Positions 51,757 to 60,856 of a DNA stretch of 64,000 nt are shown here, one piece after another. Below the pieces are notes generated by a model. It was given only the letters and a program-made list of their open reading frames with translations, searched no databases and was not told the origin of the DNA. Positions within the stretch are counted from its first letter, which is position 1; every line of letters starts with the position of its first letter. Origin of the DNA: Streptomyces griseoincarnatus (GTDB lineage Bacteria > Actinomycetota > Actinomycetes > Streptomycetales > Streptomycetaceae); assembly GCA_014649575.1 (NCBI GenBank), contig BMTH01000006.1, positions 1 through 64,000 of the forward strand, in the 5' to 3' direction. Both the position numbers and the translations under genes were made by a program.

Positions 51757-54108
51757 GTGGCCGCTCAGGCTCAACAGGAATCCGCGGTCGTCCCGGTTCA
51801 CGACTCCGTTCGCGACCGGGAGATCCGTCTGGAACAGGAACACCTGGACCGGGTGTACCGGCGCCTCGAGGAGAAGATCTCCGAGGCCGAGTTCCTCATG
51901 CACGACGCCGCCCAGCGCGGCCACGTCGGCACACCCGGCGCCCTCGCCGAGCGGGACGCCCAGGTCTTCCGGGCCGGCATCCACCTCAACCGGCTGCACA
52001 ACGAGTACGAGGACTTCCTCTTCGGCCGGATCGACCTGCTGCCCGGCAAGGACGGCAAGAAGGGCCCGGACGGCGCCTACACCGCCGTCGAGCCCGCCGA
52101 GGGCGCCGTCCGCCCCGACAACACCGCCGACATCGCCGAGACCCTGCACATCGGCCGCATCGGCGTCCTCGACGAGGACTACGCCCCGCTGGTCATCGAC
52201 TGGCGGGCGCCCGCCGCGGCCCCCTTCTACCGCTCCACCCCGGTCGACCCCGGCCGGGTCGTGCGGCGCCGGGTGATCCGCTCCAAGGGGCGCCGGGTGC
52301 AGAGCGTCGAGGACGACCTGATGCGTCCCGAGCTGAAGGCCACCCTCGACGGCCGCGAACTGGCCGTGATCGGCGACGGCGCCCTGATGGCCGCGCTCGG
52401 CCAGGCCCGTACGCACACCATGCGGGACATCGTCGCGTCCATCCAGGCCGAACAGGACCTGGTGATCCGCGCCCCCGCCGCCTCCGTCACCTACGTCGAG
52501 GGCGGTCCCGGCACCGGCAAGACCGCCGTCGCCCTGCACCGCGCCGCCTACCTGCTCTACCAGGACCGGCGCCGGTACGCGGGCGGCATCCTGATCGTCT
52601 CCCCGACCCCGCTGCTCGTCGCCTACACCGAGGGCGTGCTGCCGTCCCTCGGCGAGGAGGGCCAGGTCGCCATCCGCGCCATCGGCTCCCTCGTCGACGG
52701 CGCCGAGGCCACCGTGTACGACTCCCCGGCCGTGGCCCGGATCAAGGGCTCGTACCGCATGCTCAAGGTGCTGCGGAAGGCCGCGCACGGCGCCCTGGAG
52801 CTGAACGACTCCCCGCAGCGGCTGCGGGTCGTCGCCTTCGGCCGCCGTCTGGAGCTGGAGGCCGAGGAGCTGGCGGGCATCCGCCGCACCGCCCTCGGCG
52901 GCACCGCCCCCGTCAACCTGCTCCGCCCTCGCGCCCGCAAGCTGATCCTGGACGCCCTGTGGGAGCGCTCCGGCGCGGGGAACCGGCACACCGACCCCGA
53001 GCTCGCCGCCGAGCTGCGCTCCTCCTTCGACGAGGACATCACCTCCGAGGACGACTTCATCGCCTTCCTCGACGCCTGGTGGCCGGAACTCACCCCGGCC
53101 GCCGTCCTGGACGCCATGACCGACGAGCGGCGCCTCGGCCGCTGGGCCCGGCGCGTCCTCAACCCGGGGGAGGTGCGCAAGCTGGCGCGCGCCCTCCAGC
53201 GGGACGGGCGCTCCGTGCACGACATCGCGTTGCTGGACGAGCTCCAGGCGGTCCTGGGCGCACCCGCCCGGCCCCGCAAGAAGCGCGAGGTCGACCCGCT
53301 GGACCAGCTCACCGGCCTGGAGGAGCTGATGCCGGTGCGCGAGGAGACCCAGCGCGAGCGTGCCGAACGGCTCGCCCAGGAGCGCGTCGAGTACGCGCAC
53401 GTCATCGTCGACGAGGCGCAGGACCTCACGCCGATGCAGTGGCGCATGGTCGGCCGCCGCGGCCGCCACGCCACCTGGACGATCGTCGGGGACCCGGCCC
53501 AGTCCTCCTGGTCCGACCCCGACGAGGCCGCCCAGGCCCGTGACGAGGCCCTCGGCACCCGTCCGCCCGTCGCCCGCCACCGCCCTTCCGCGGAAGGTTC
53601 TGCGGGCCGCGCCTCTCGTGGCCGCCGCTTCGAGCTGACCGTGAACTACCGCAACCCGGCCGAGATCGCCGAGCTGGCGGCGAAGGTCCTCGCCCTCGCC
53701 ATGCCCGGCTCCGAGTCGCCGCGCGCGGTGCGCTCCACCGGCGTCCAGCCGCGTTTCGCCGTGGTCCGGGACACGCTGGGGGCCACCGTGCGCGCCGAGG
53801 CCGCCCGGCTGCTGGAGCGGGTGGACGGCACGGTCGGCGTGGTCGTCGCCATGCGGCGGCGCGAGGAGGCGCGGCGCTGGCTCGACGGGCTCGGCGACCG
53901 GGTGGTGGCGCTCGGCAGCCTGGAGGCCAAGGGCCTGGAGTACGACGCGACGGTGGTCGTCTCGCCCGCGGAGATCGCCGACGAGTCCCCGGCCGGCCTG
54001 CGGCTGCTCTACGTCGCCCTGACGCGCGCGACGCAGCAGCTCACCGTGGTGTCCGCGGAGCGCGACGAACCGGACGCCGAGGGGGTCCCCGACCTGCTGC
54101 GGGACTGA
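51757..54108 (+). CDS. HelD-like superfamily 1 helicase / RNA polymerase recycling factor
   Basis: 783 residues. An N-terminal coiled-coil arm (about 20-100, EIRLEQEHLDRVYRRLEEKI) precedes the UvrD-like core: Walker A GGPGTGKT (249-256), Walker B VIVDEAQDLT, motif III-type GDPAQSSW, YRNP and the C-terminal YVALTRATQQL. Actinobacterial HelD binds stalled or inactive RNA polymerase and frees it from nucleic acid; the arm inserts in its channels. GTG 51757 with AGAAGGGGG upstream. Followed by a terminated leader-like segment. Confidence 0.9.
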   Translation: MAAQAQQESAVVPVHDSVRDREIRLEQEHLDRVYRRLEEKISEAEFLMHDAAQRGHVGTPGALAERDAQVFRAGIHLNRLHNEYEDFLFGRIDLLPGKDGKKGPDGAYTAVEPAEGAVRPDNTADIAETLHIGRIGVLDEDYAPLVIDWRAPAAAPFYRSTPVDPGRVVRRRVIRSKGRRVQSVEDDLMRPELKATLDGRELAVIGDGALMAALGQARTHTMRDIVASIQAEQDLVIRAPAASVTYVEGGPGTGKTAVALHRAAYLLYQDRRRYAGGILIVSPTPLLVAYTEGVLPSLGEEGQVAIRAIGSLVDGAEATVYDSPAVARIKGSYRMLKVLRKAAHGALELNDSPQRLRVVAFGRRLELEAEELAGIRRTALGGTAPVNLLRPRARKLILDALWERSGAGNRHTDPELAAELRSSFDEDITSEDDFIAFLDAWWPELTPAAVLDAMTDERRLGRWARRVLNPGEVRKLARALQRDGRSVHDIALLDELQAVLGAPARPRKKREVDPLDQLTGLEELMPVREETQRERAERLAQERVEYAHVIVDEAQDLTPMQWRMVGRRGRHATWTIVGDPAQSSWSDPDEAAQARDEALGTRPPVARHRPSAEGSAGRASRGRRFELTVNYRNPAEIAELAAKVLALAMPGSESPRAVRSTGVQPRFAVVRDTLGATVRAEAARLLERVDGTVGVVVAMRRREEARRWLDGLGDRVVALGSLEAKGLEYDATVVVSPAEIADESPAGLRLLYVALTRATQQLTVVSAERDEPDAEGVPDLLRD

Positions 54109-54189
54109 GCGGACGGCGGCGCCGAGGGGCGCGGTGAAATATCCCCCGGTCATGGGAATGGCCCCGGGCGATCCGTTTGTTAGCCTGGA

Positions 54190-54328
54190 CGTGGCACCGG
54201 CCCGATCCAAGCCCCCGGGCCCAACCATAGTCGCTTCGAGCGACCACTTGCCGCGAGGCGAGCATGGCGGGTCGGTGTCATGAGCGTTCGAGAGGCCCTC
54301 GTCACGAGATGTGACGGGGGCCTCTTTT
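54190..54328 (+). ncRNA. Putative small RNA or terminated leader upstream of the malic enzyme gene
   Basis: A TAGCCT -10-like hexamer at 54181-54186 would start a transcript of about 136 bases ending at the terminator 54291-54328. Within it, GTCGCT-TCG-AGCGAC (54230-54244) and CTTGCC-GCGA-GGCGAG (54247-54262) form two compact hairpins. No protein frame with a ribosome binding site is obvious. It matches no riboswitch class I know. The -35 side is poor, so the start is uncertain. Confidence 0.45.
54291..54328 (+). terminator. Canonical intrinsic terminator before the malic enzyme gene
   Basis: 15-bp stem with one wobble (54291-54305 with 54311-54325), 5-base loop, directly followed by TTT. 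This is among the clearest intrinsic terminators in the window, and it stands upstream, not downstream, of a gene. Confidence 0.9.
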
Positions 54329-54490
54329 GCTACCCGTTCTCCTCTCGTATGGTGGAACTCGATTTCCGGCTGGTGACAGTCGGCGGTGAACAAAACGTTC
54401 GCAATCCGAGGCGGCTACCACGTACTCAGCGGTAGGTGCGACGATCGGACGGCACGATTCGCGACACGGTTGAAAAGCAGAGGAACGGCC

Positions 54491-55900
54491 ATGGCAACGG
54501 CGCCCAGCGTCTCCTACTCGATGACCATCCGGCTGGAGGTGCCCGCGGGAGGAACCGCGGTGTCCCAGCTCACCGGGGCCGTCGAGTCCCACGGAGGCCT
54601 GGTGACCGGCCTCGACGTGACCGCGTCGGGCCACGAGCGGCTCCGGATCGACGTCACGATCGCGGCCACCTCCACCGCCCACGCCGAAGAGATCGTCGAA
54701 CAGCTGGGCCACATCGAGGGCGTCACCCTCGGCAAGGTCTCCGACCGTACGTTCCTGATGCACCTCGGCGGCAAGATCGAGATGGCGTCGAAGCACCCCA
54801 TCCGCACCCGTGACGACCTGTCCATGATCTACACGCCCGGCGTCGCCCGGGTCTGCATGGCGATCGCCGAGAACCCCGAGGACGCCCGCCGTCTCACCAT
54901 CAAGCGCAACTCCGTTGCGGTCGTGACGGACGGCTCCGCCGTGCTGGGCCTGGGCAACATCGGCCCGAAGGCCGCGCTGCCCGTGATGGAGGGCAAGGCC
55001 GCCCTGTTCAAGCGGTTCGCCGGCATCGACGCCTGGCCGCTCTGCCTGGACACCCAGGACACGGACGCGATCGTGGAGATCGTCAAGGCGATCGCCCCCG
55101 GCTTCGCCGGCATCAACCTCGAGGACATCTCCGCGCCCCGCTGCTTCGAGATCGAGGCCCGGCTGCGGGAGGCCCTCGACATCCCCGTCTTCCACGACGA
55201 CCAGCACGGCACCGCGATCGTGGTGCTCGCCGCCCTGACCAACGCCCTGCGCGTCACCGGCAAGTCCATCGAGAGCATCCGGGTCGTCATGTCCGGCGCC
55301 GGCGCGGCCGGCACCGCCATCCTCAAGCTGCTGCTCGCCGCCGGTGTGAAGAACGCCGTGGTGGCCGACATCCACGGCGTGGTGCACGCCGGACGCGAGG
55401 ACCTGGTCGACGCCGCCCCCGGCACGGCCCTGAGGTGGATCGCCGACAACACCAACCCGGAGAACCTCACCGGCACGCTGAAGGAGGCCGTGCGCGGCGC
55501 GGACGTCTTCATCGGCGTGTCCGCCCCCAACGTGCTGGGCGCCGAGGACGTCTCCGCGATGGCCGAGGGTGCGATCGTGTTCGCGCTCGCGAACCCCGAC
55601 CCCGAGGTGGACCCGGCGATCGCCCGCCAGACGGCGGCGGTCGTCGCCACCGGCCGCTCGGACTTCCCCAACCAGATCAACAACGTGCTGGTCTTCCCGG
55701 GCGTCTTCCGCGGCCTGCTGGACGCCCAGTCCCACACCGTCAACACCGAGATGATGCTGGCCGCCGCGCAGGCCCTGGCCGACGTGGTCACCGAGGACGA
55801 GCTGAACCCGAACTACATCATCCCCAGCGTCTTCAACGAGAAGGTCGCGGGCGCGGTCGCCGACGCCGTCCGGGACGCCGCGAAGGCCGCCGGCGCGTGA
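54491..55900 (+). CDS. NAD-dependent malic enzyme with N-terminal ACT-like domain
   Basis: 469 residues; oxidatively decarboxylates malate to pyruvate, probably with NAD. The first 80 residues form an ACT-like regulatory domain (SYSMTIRLEVPAGGTAVSQL). The catalytic part follows: SMIYTPGVARVCMAIAE, AVVTDGSAVLGLGNIGPKA, metal ligands in NLEDISAPRCFEIE and VFHDDQHGTAIV, and the Rossmann SGAGAAGTAI. ATG 54491 with AGAGGA upstream; the frame is open further upstream but not conserved-looking. The nearby HU gene follows after 418 bp. Confidence 0.93.
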   Translation: MATAPSVSYSMTIRLEVPAGGTAVSQLTGAVESHGGLVTGLDVTASGHERLRIDVTIAATSTAHAEEIVEQLGHIEGVTLGKVSDRTFLMHLGGKIEMASKHPIRTRDDLSMIYTPGVARVCMAIAENPEDARRLTIKRNSVAVVTDGSAVLGLGNIGPKAALPVMEGKAALFKRFAGIDAWPLCLDTQDTDAIVEIVKAIAPGFAGINLEDISAPRCFEIEARLREALDIPVFHDDQHGTAIVVLAALTNALRVTGKSIESIRVVMSGAGAAGTAILKLLLAAGVKNAVVADIHGVVHAGREDLVDAAPGTALRWIADNTNPENLTGTLKEAVRGADVFIGVSAPNVLGAEDVSAMAEGAIVFALANPDPEVDPAIARQTAAVVATGRSDFPNQINNVLVFPGVFRGLLDAQSHTVNTEMMLAAAQALADVVTEDELNPNYIIPSVFNEKVAGAVADAVRDAAKAAGA

Positions 55901-56318
55901 CGCCCGCGAAGGGTGTGAGCGCCTGAAGCCGCGACGGTCCGCGGGCTGTGAGGATCGCCACGGGATTTGAAACGGCGCGTCGTGGAACCCGTAGTCCCGG
56001 CGGCCCTCTAGGGTGGGCGGCCGGGCCTGGGCTCCGGCCCCTGCTGTCCGCTGCCGGAAGCGGACGGAGCGTCACCGAGCGGAGGCCGTGGCGCTCTTCG
56101 TGTGACTCCCTCGGGTGTTCTCACGACTCCTGCGGGTGCCGGATTGGCATTACCGCCGCAGGTAGAGGCAGGATGCGTCCCTGGGCGCGAGGGTCCGACG
56201 AAGGACCCGGGTCCGGGGACTCACCGAGGAACCTGGCAGCATCGGCTTTCGCCGTGCCCGACATGCGGCTCCGCCGCGTGGCACGCCTCAACGGCAAGAA
56301 GAACACGGGAGTAACAAC
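55901..56318. other. Long upstream region of the HU gene
   Basis: 418 bp without a recognised gene. CTCTAGGGTGG near 56006 is a -10-like element (TAGGGT); if used, the HU mRNA would have a leader of about 300 bases containing hairpins such as GTCCGCT-GCCGGA-AGCGGAC (about 56047-56066). A leaderlike, abundant-protein type region is likely. I see no known riboswitch. Confidence 0.4.
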
Positions 56319-56600
56319 ATGAACCGCAGTGAGCTGGTGGCCGCGCTGGCCGACCGCGCCGAGGTGACCCGCAAGGACGCCGACGCCGTGCTGGCCGCGT
56401 TCGCCGACGTCGTCGGCGACATCGTCTCCAAGGGCGACGAGAAGGTCACCATCCCCGGCTTCCTGACCTTCGAGCGCACCCACCGCGCTGCGCGCACCGC
56501 GCGCAACCCGCAGACCGGTGAGCCGATCCAGATCCCCGCGGGTTACAGCGTGAAGGTGTCGGCGGGGTCGAAGCTGAAGGAAGCGGCCAAGGGCAAGTAA
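56319..56600 (+). CDS. hupA: DNA-binding protein HU
   Basis: 93 residues, full HU length without the lysine-rich tail seen in the second Streptomyces HU paralogue (HupS). The fold is clear from NRSELVAALADRAEVTRKDA, the beta arm GFLTFERTHRAARTARNPQT and GEPIQIPAGYSVKVSAGSKL. It compacts the chromosome in vegetative cells. ATG 56319 has GGGAG nine bases upstream. Gene name by position next to murA and malic enzyme. Confidence 0.96.
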   Translation: MNRSELVAALADRAEVTRKDADAVLAAFADVVGDIVSKGDEKVTIPGFLTFERTHRAARTARNPQTGEPIQIPAGYSVKVSAGSKLKEAAKGK

Positions 56601-56684
56601 GGCGCCTCTGCGGGCGCCTCACACCCGAGCGGGTCAGCGCCGTTCGGGCTGGGCGCCCGTCGCCGTGTGCCGGCCGCTCGTGGT

Positions 56685-56720
56685 TGGTCGCGCAGTTCCC
56701 CGCGCCCCTTTCGGGGCGTT
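56685..56720. repeat. Dispersed repeat, type 1 (single copy)
   Basis: TGGTCGCGCAGTTCCCCGCG at about 56686, followed by CCCCTTTCGGGG, a tight hairpin. Same core as the copies near 18.6 kb and, inverted, near 26 kb. It lies 85 bp after the HU stop. Confidence 0.85.
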
Positions 56721-56726
56721 GCAGTG

Positions 56727-56775
56727 AACGCCGATGGGGCGGTCACCCGGATCGGGTGACCGCCCCATCGGCGTT
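56727..56775. terminator. Bidirectional terminator between hupA and murA
   Basis: A perfect 23-bp stem (56727-56749 with 56753-56775) with a 3-base loop, between two convergent genes. The strongest inverted repeat of the window. Confidence 0.92.
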
Positions 56776-56788
56776 CGTGTGCTGTGGG

Positions 56789-58135
56789 TCAGCCGAGGGC
56801 CTTGCCCGGGAGTTCCACCTTCGCCCCGAGGGCGGAGAGCTTCTCCATGAAGTTCTCGTAGCCGCGGTTGATCAGGCCGATGCCGTGGACGCGGGACGTG
56901 CCCTGGGCGGCGAGGGCCGCGATCAGGTAGGAGAAGCCGCCGCGCAGGTCGGGGATCTCGAGGTCCGCGCCCTGGAGCTTCGTCGGGCCGGAGACGACCG
57001 CCGAGTGCAGGAAGTTGCGCTGGCCGAAGCGGCAGTCGGAGCCGCCCAGGCACTCGCGGTAGAGCTGGATGTGGGCGCCCATCTGGTTGAGTGCGGACGT
57101 GAAGCCGAGCCGGGACTCGTAGACCGTCTCGTGGATGATGGACAGGCCCGTGGCCTGCGTCAGGGCGACCACCAGCGGCTGCTGCCAGTCGGTCTGGAAG
57201 CCCGGGTGCACGTCCGTCTCCAGGGCGATGGACTTCAACTGCCCGCCCGGGTGCCAGAAACGGATGCCCTCGTCGTCGATCTCGAAGGCGCCGCCGACCT
57301 TCCGGTAGGTGTTGAGGAACGTCATCATCGAGCGCTGCTGGGCGCCGTGGACGTAGATGTTGCCCTCGGTGGCGAGCGCCGCGGACGCCCAGGAGGCGGC
57401 CTCCAGGCGGTCCGGCAGGGCGCGGTGGGTGTAGCCGCCGAGCTTGTCCACACCGGTGATGCGGATCGTCCGGTCGGTGTCCATCGCGATGATGGCGCCC
57501 ATCTTCTGCAGGACGCAGATGAGGTCCTCGATCTCCGGCTCCACCGCCGCGTTGGACAGCTCGGTGACGCCCTCCGCGAGGACCGCCGTGAGCAGCACCT
57601 GCTCGGTGGCGCCGACGGACGGGTACGGCAGCTGGATCTTCGTGCCGCGCAGCCGCTGCGGGGCCTCCAGGTACTGGCCGTCCGCGCGCTTCTCGATCGT
57701 CGCGCCGAACTGCCGCAGCACGTCGAAGTGGAAGTCGATGGGGCGTCCGCCGATGTCGCAGCCGCCGAGGCCCGGGATGAACGCGTGCCCGAGGCGGTGC
57801 AGCAGCGGGCCGCAGAACAGGATCGGGATCCGCGAGGAACCGGCGTGGGCATCGATGTCAGCGACGTTGGCGCTCTCCACATAGGTGGGGTCGAGCACCA
57901 GTTCGCCGGGCTCGTCGCCCGGACGGACCGTCACGCCGTGCAGCTGCAGCAGCCCCCGGACGACCCGGACGTCACGGATGTCCGGAACGTTGCGCAGCCG
58001 GCTCGGTGCGCTGCCCAGCAGCGCGGCGACCATGGCCTTCGGTACGAGGTTCTTCGCACCGCGGACCCGGATCTCGCCCTCCAGCGGGGTTCCGCCGTGG
58101 ACAAGCAGTACGTCATCGACGTCGTTGACGGTCAT
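56789..58135 (-). CDS. murA: UDP-N-acetylglucosamine 1-carboxyvinyltransferase MurA
   Basis: 448 residues; transfers enolpyruvate from PEP to UDP-GlcNAc, the first committed step of peptidoglycan synthesis, in the cytoplasm. RGAKN (Lys28-Asn29) begins the first domain. The active-site cysteine is kept: Cys126 in GGCDIGGRPIDFHF, so fosfomycin should be able to bind, unlike enzymes with Asp here. The C-terminal end GYENFMEKLSALGAKVE is typical. ATG 58135 with GGAACG upstream. Convergent with hupA and divergent from the yqgE gene. Confidence 0.96.
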   Translation of the reverse strand: MTVNDVDDVLLVHGGTPLEGEIRVRGAKNLVPKAMVAALLGSAPSRLRNVPDIRDVRVVRGLLQLHGVTVRPGDEPGELVLDPTYVESANVADIDAHAGSSRIPILFCGPLLHRLGHAFIPGLGGCDIGGRPIDFHFDVLRQFGATIEKRADGQYLEAPQRLRGTKIQLPYPSVGATEQVLLTAVLAEGVTELSNAAVEPEIEDLICVLQKMGAIIAMDTDRTIRITGVDKLGGYTHRALPDRLEAASWASAALATEGNIYVHGAQQRSMMTFLNTYRKVGGAFEIDDEGIRFWHPGGQLKSIALETDVHPGFQTDWQQPLVVALTQATGLSIIHETVYESRLGFTSALNQMGAHIQLYRECLGGSDCRFGQRNFLHSAVVSGPTKLQGADLEIPDLRGGFSYLIAALAAQGTSRVHGIGLINRGYENFMEKLSALGAKVELPGKALG

Positions 58136-58445
58136 GAATCTCGCGTTCCGTGGAGTGGGGCAGAGGGTCAGAAGGGAAAGGGTAATCGCCCTTCACCCCC
58201 CTTCTGTAAGCCCGAGGAGGCCCTGGGAACGTCATGGCTCTGTCACAACACGAACGGTTCCCCGGCGGCCACGCGGGGTCACCGCGTCCGGACGCGCGCC
58301 GGGCGCGCGTCCAAACGCCCGTCCGCACTCCTTCACCCCGGCCGGACGATGCCCGACCAGGAAGCTCTCGCGCGCGGCGGCGGTCTTCACTCCGTCACCC
58401 GCATTGCCTCCCCGCGCACGGGGAAGATGCGGGATCATGTCTGGC
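58136..58445. other. Divergent region murA / yqgE
   Basis: 310 bp, no gene recognised. Near the murA side AAGGGAAAGGGTAATCGCCCTT contains a small dyad (AAGGG / CCCTT). Promoters of both genes must lie here; boxes are not clear. Confidence 0.4.
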
Positions 58446-59018
58446 ATGACCGAGGTGTCCTCGCTCACAGGGCGGCTGCTCGTGGCCACTCCCGCTCTGG
58501 CGGACCCGAACTTCGACCGCGCGGTGGTGCTCCTTCTCGACCACGACGAGGAGGGCTCCCTCGGTGTCGTCCTCAACCGGCCGACCCCGGTGGACGTGGG
58601 AGACATCCTGGAGGGCTGGGCGGACCTGGCCGGCGAACCCGGCGTGGTGTTCCAGGGCGGCCCGGTGTCGCTGGACTCGGCCCTCGGTGTCGCCGTCGTC
58701 CCGGGCGGCGCGGCGGGGGAGGAGCCGCCGCTCGGCTGGCGCCGGGTGCACGGCGCGATCGGCCTGGTCGACCTGGAGGCCCCGCCGGAACTGCTCGCCT
58801 CCGTCCTCGGCTCGCTGCGGATCTTCGCCGGCTACGCGGGCTGGGGCCCCGGTCAGCTGGAGGACGAGCTGGTCGACGGCGCCTGGTACGTGGTGGAGTC
58901 CGAGCCCGGTGACGTGTCCTGTCCGGCGCCCGAGCGGCTCTGGCGCGAGGTGCTCCGCCGGCAGCGCAACGAGCTGGCGATGGTCGCCACGTATCCGGAC
59001 GACCCTTCGCTCAACTGA
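58446..59018 (+). CDS. YqgE/AlgH family protein
   Basis: 190 residues of the UPF0301/DUF179 family. Characteristic parts: LTGRLLVATPALADPNFDRA, HDEEGSLGVVLNRP, VFQGGPVSLDSAL and FAGYAGWGPGQLEDELVDGA. The biochemical role is unknown; a fold only is known for the family. ATG 58446 gives the conserved MTEVSS start; ATG 58437 is nearer to GGGA and equally possible. The next gene follows after 30 bp. Confidence 0.93.
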   Translation: MTEVSSLTGRLLVATPALADPNFDRAVVLLLDHDEEGSLGVVLNRPTPVDVGDILEGWADLAGEPGVVFQGGPVSLDSALGVAVVPGGAAGEEPPLGWRRVHGAIGLVDLEAPPELLASVLGSLRIFAGYAGWGPGQLEDELVDGAWYVVESEPGDVSCPAPERLWREVLRRQRNELAMVATYPDDPSLN

Positions 59019-59048
59019 CCGGGGCGGGCTTCAGTACCCTTGGCTGTT

Positions 59049-59336
59049 ATGAGCACTCTTGAGCCCGAGCGCGGGACTGGTACGGGGACCCTCGTCGAGC
59101 CGACGCCGCAGACCTCCCACGGCGACGGTGACCACGAGCGCTTCGCCCACTACGTCCAGAAGGACAAGATCATGGCGAGCGCCCTCGACGGCACTCCCGT
59201 CGTGGCGCTGTGCGGCAAGGTGTGGGTGCCCGGCCGCGACCCGAAGAAGTACCCGGTGTGCCCCATGTGCAAGGAGATCTACGAGTCCATGGGTGAAGGC
59301 GGCGACGACAAGGGCAAGGGCAAGGGCGACAAGTAG
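59049..59336 (+). CDS. DUF3039 family protein
   Basis: 95 residues. Conserved actinobacterial small protein: DHERFAHYVQKDKIMASALD, then CGKVWVPGRDPKKYPVCPMC with a CxxC pair that, with the earlier Cys, may bind metal, and a Lys/Gly/Asp-rich tail. ATG 59049 begins MSTLEPERG. Same direction as yqgE; followed by a terminator-like hairpin. Function unknown. Confidence 0.9.
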   Translation: MSTLEPERGTGTGTLVEPTPQTSHGDGDHERFAHYVQKDKIMASALDGTPVVALCGKVWVPGRDPKKYPVCPMCKEIYESMGEGGDDKGKGKGDK

Positions 59337-59372
59337 TCCCCTCCCCCTCCTGACGCCGGCCTGAGTCCTCCG

Positions 59373-59413
59373 AGGCCCCCGGGGTGCGCTTTGCGTGCCC
59401 ACGGGGGCCTTTG
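59373..59413 (+). terminator. Terminator behind the DUF3039 gene
   Basis: AGGCCCCCG (59373-59381) pairs with CGGGGGCCT (59402-59410), followed by TTTG. The 20-base loop has inner pairing. Confidence 0.7.
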
Positions 59414-59528
59414 TGCTGCTTGCCCGTTGCACAGGGCGCGTCGGCCGGTCACAGAGTGGTGGAGACCTCTTGTGGCGTGGTTCACCCAGTCCCTAGCCTC
59501 CGGTGTGTTGTGCACAGCGAAACCGCTA

Positions 59529-59543
59529 TTGCATATGTTGCAA
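59529..59543. promoter_or_regulatory. Palindromic operator candidate before the GH20 sugar operon
   Basis: TTGCATATGTTGCAA, a TTGCA-N5-TGCAA dyad, ends 21 bp before the binding-protein ATG and overlaps where a promoter -10 region would be. A repressor of the operon is likely; its gene is not in the window. Confidence 0.6.
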
Positions 59544-59563
59544 CGCGCTCGGAGGAGCACTCC

Positions 59564-60856
59564 ATGAAGCTGTCCGTCCGCATGCTCGCCGTCGCGGCCG
59601 TCCTCGCCACCGCCGCCTGCGCCCCTCAGACCTCCGGCAACTCCTCCTCCGACAAGGACGAGAAGACCGGCACCCTGCGCGTCTGGCTCTTCCAGGAGGT
59701 CAACAACCAGCCGAAGGAACAGGTCGTCGACTCCGTCCTCGCCGAGTTCGAGAAGGAGCACGAGGGCGCCGAGGTCACCGTCGAGTACATCCCCGTCGAG
59801 ACCCGCGCCCAGCGCATCAAGGCCGCCTTCAACGACCCCAGGTCCGCGCCCGACCTCATCGAGTACGGCAACACCGACACCGCCGGCTATGTGAAGGACG
59901 GCGGACTCGCCGACGTCACCGAGGACTTCGGCGCCTGGGACGAGGCCAAGGACACCGACCCCACCGCCCGCCAGTCCGTCACCGTCGGCGGCAAGGTCTA
60001 CGGCGTCCCCTACTTCGTCGGCGTCCGCGCGCTGTACTACCGCACCGACGTCTTCGAAGAACTCGGCCTCGACGTCCCGAAGACGCAGGCCGAGCTGATC
60101 TCCACGGCGAAGGAGATCCGCGCCGCGAAGCCCGAGCTGTACGGGCTCGCCGTCGGCGGCGCCTACACCTACGGCGCGATGCCCTTCATCTGGGCCCACG
60201 GTGGCGAACTGGCCACCGGGAACGGCGGTTCGTACGCCGCCGCGATCGACAGCGCCGCCGCGCGCAAGGGCATCGAGGCGTACACCTCGCTGTTCGGCGA
60301 CGACAACTGCCCCGCCGCCAAGTGCGCCGCGATGACCGGCAACGACACGATCACCGCGTTCGCGGCGGGCAAGGCGGCCATGGCGATCGGCGGCGACTTC
60401 AGCCACGCCGCCGTCGAGGCCGGCACGGTCAAGGGCGACTACGCCGTCGTGCCGCTGCCGGGTCTGAAGGCCGGGTCGATCGCCCCGGCGTTCGCGGGCG
60501 GCAACAACCTGGGCGTGCTGAAGTCCACCACCCACCGCACCCTCGCCGTCGATCTGATGAAGCGGCTCGCCTCCAAGGAGGCGCAGGGGCAGCTGTTCGA
60601 GGCGATGGGGTTCCTGCCGACGTTCTCCGACGTGCGGCAGCAGGTGGCCGCGAAGGAGGCCTTCGTGAAGCCGTTCGTCGAGACGCTCGCGGCTGACACG
60701 AAGTTCGTGCCCGCTTCGCCGGCCTGGGCGCAGATCGATGCGGGTGCGGTGCTGCCGACGATGTTCCAGGAGGTCGTGTCCGGCAAGAAGGACGTGGACT
60801 CCGCCGCGGCGGACGCTGCCAGGAAGATGAACGACGCGTTCGGGTCGGTCGGGTGA
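59564..60856 (+). CDS. Sugar ABC transporter substrate-binding lipoprotein
   Basis: 430 residues. The signal peptide ends in a lipobox ATAAC (Cys about 20), then a Ser/Asp-rich linker and a family 1 solute-binding fold (LRVWLFQEVNNQPKEQVVDS, GKVYGVPYFVGVRALYYRTD, AFAAGKAAMAIGGDF). ATG 59564 has GGAGGAG upstream. First gene of a four-gene operon ending in a beta-N-acetylhexosaminidase, so a GlcNAc- or chitooligosaccharide-type ligand is a reasonable guess. Overlaps the next gene (GTGA). Confidence 0.93.
   Translation: MKLSVRMLAVAAVLATAACAPQTSGNSSSDKDEKTGTLRVWLFQEVNNQPKEQVVDSVLAEFEKEHEGAEVTVEYIPVETRAQRIKAAFNDPRSAPDLIEYGNTDTAGYVKDGGLADVTEDFGAWDEAKDTDPTARQSVTVGGKVYGVPYFVGVRALYYRTDVFEELGLDVPKTQAELISTAKEIRAAKPELYGLAVGGAYTYGAMPFIWAHGGELATGNGGSYAAAIDSAAARKGIEAYTSLFGDDNCPAAKCAAMTGNDTITAFAAGKAAMAIGGDFSHAAVEAGTVKGDYAVVPLPGLKAGSIAPAFAGGNNLGVLKSTTHRTLAVDLMKRLASKEAQGQLFEAMGFLPTFSDVRQQVAAKEAFVKPFVETLAADTKFVPASPAWAQIDAGAVLPTMFQEVVSGKKDVDSAAADAARKMNDAFGSVG

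Larger units (their letters stand above)
54109..54490. other. Gap between helD and the malic enzyme gene, with a terminated segment
   Basis: 382 bp. The first 220 bp look like a small transcript unit with a canonical terminator (listed). After it, 160 bp precede the malic enzyme gene and would hold either its own promoter or the read-through part of a leader. Confidence 0.6.

Noticed and set aside
54190..54328. 6C RNA or c-di-AMP riboswitch as identity of the segment before the malic enzyme
   Set aside because: Loops with six cytosines are absent and none of the conserved ydaO-type blocks could be found; kept only as an unnamed RNA candidate.
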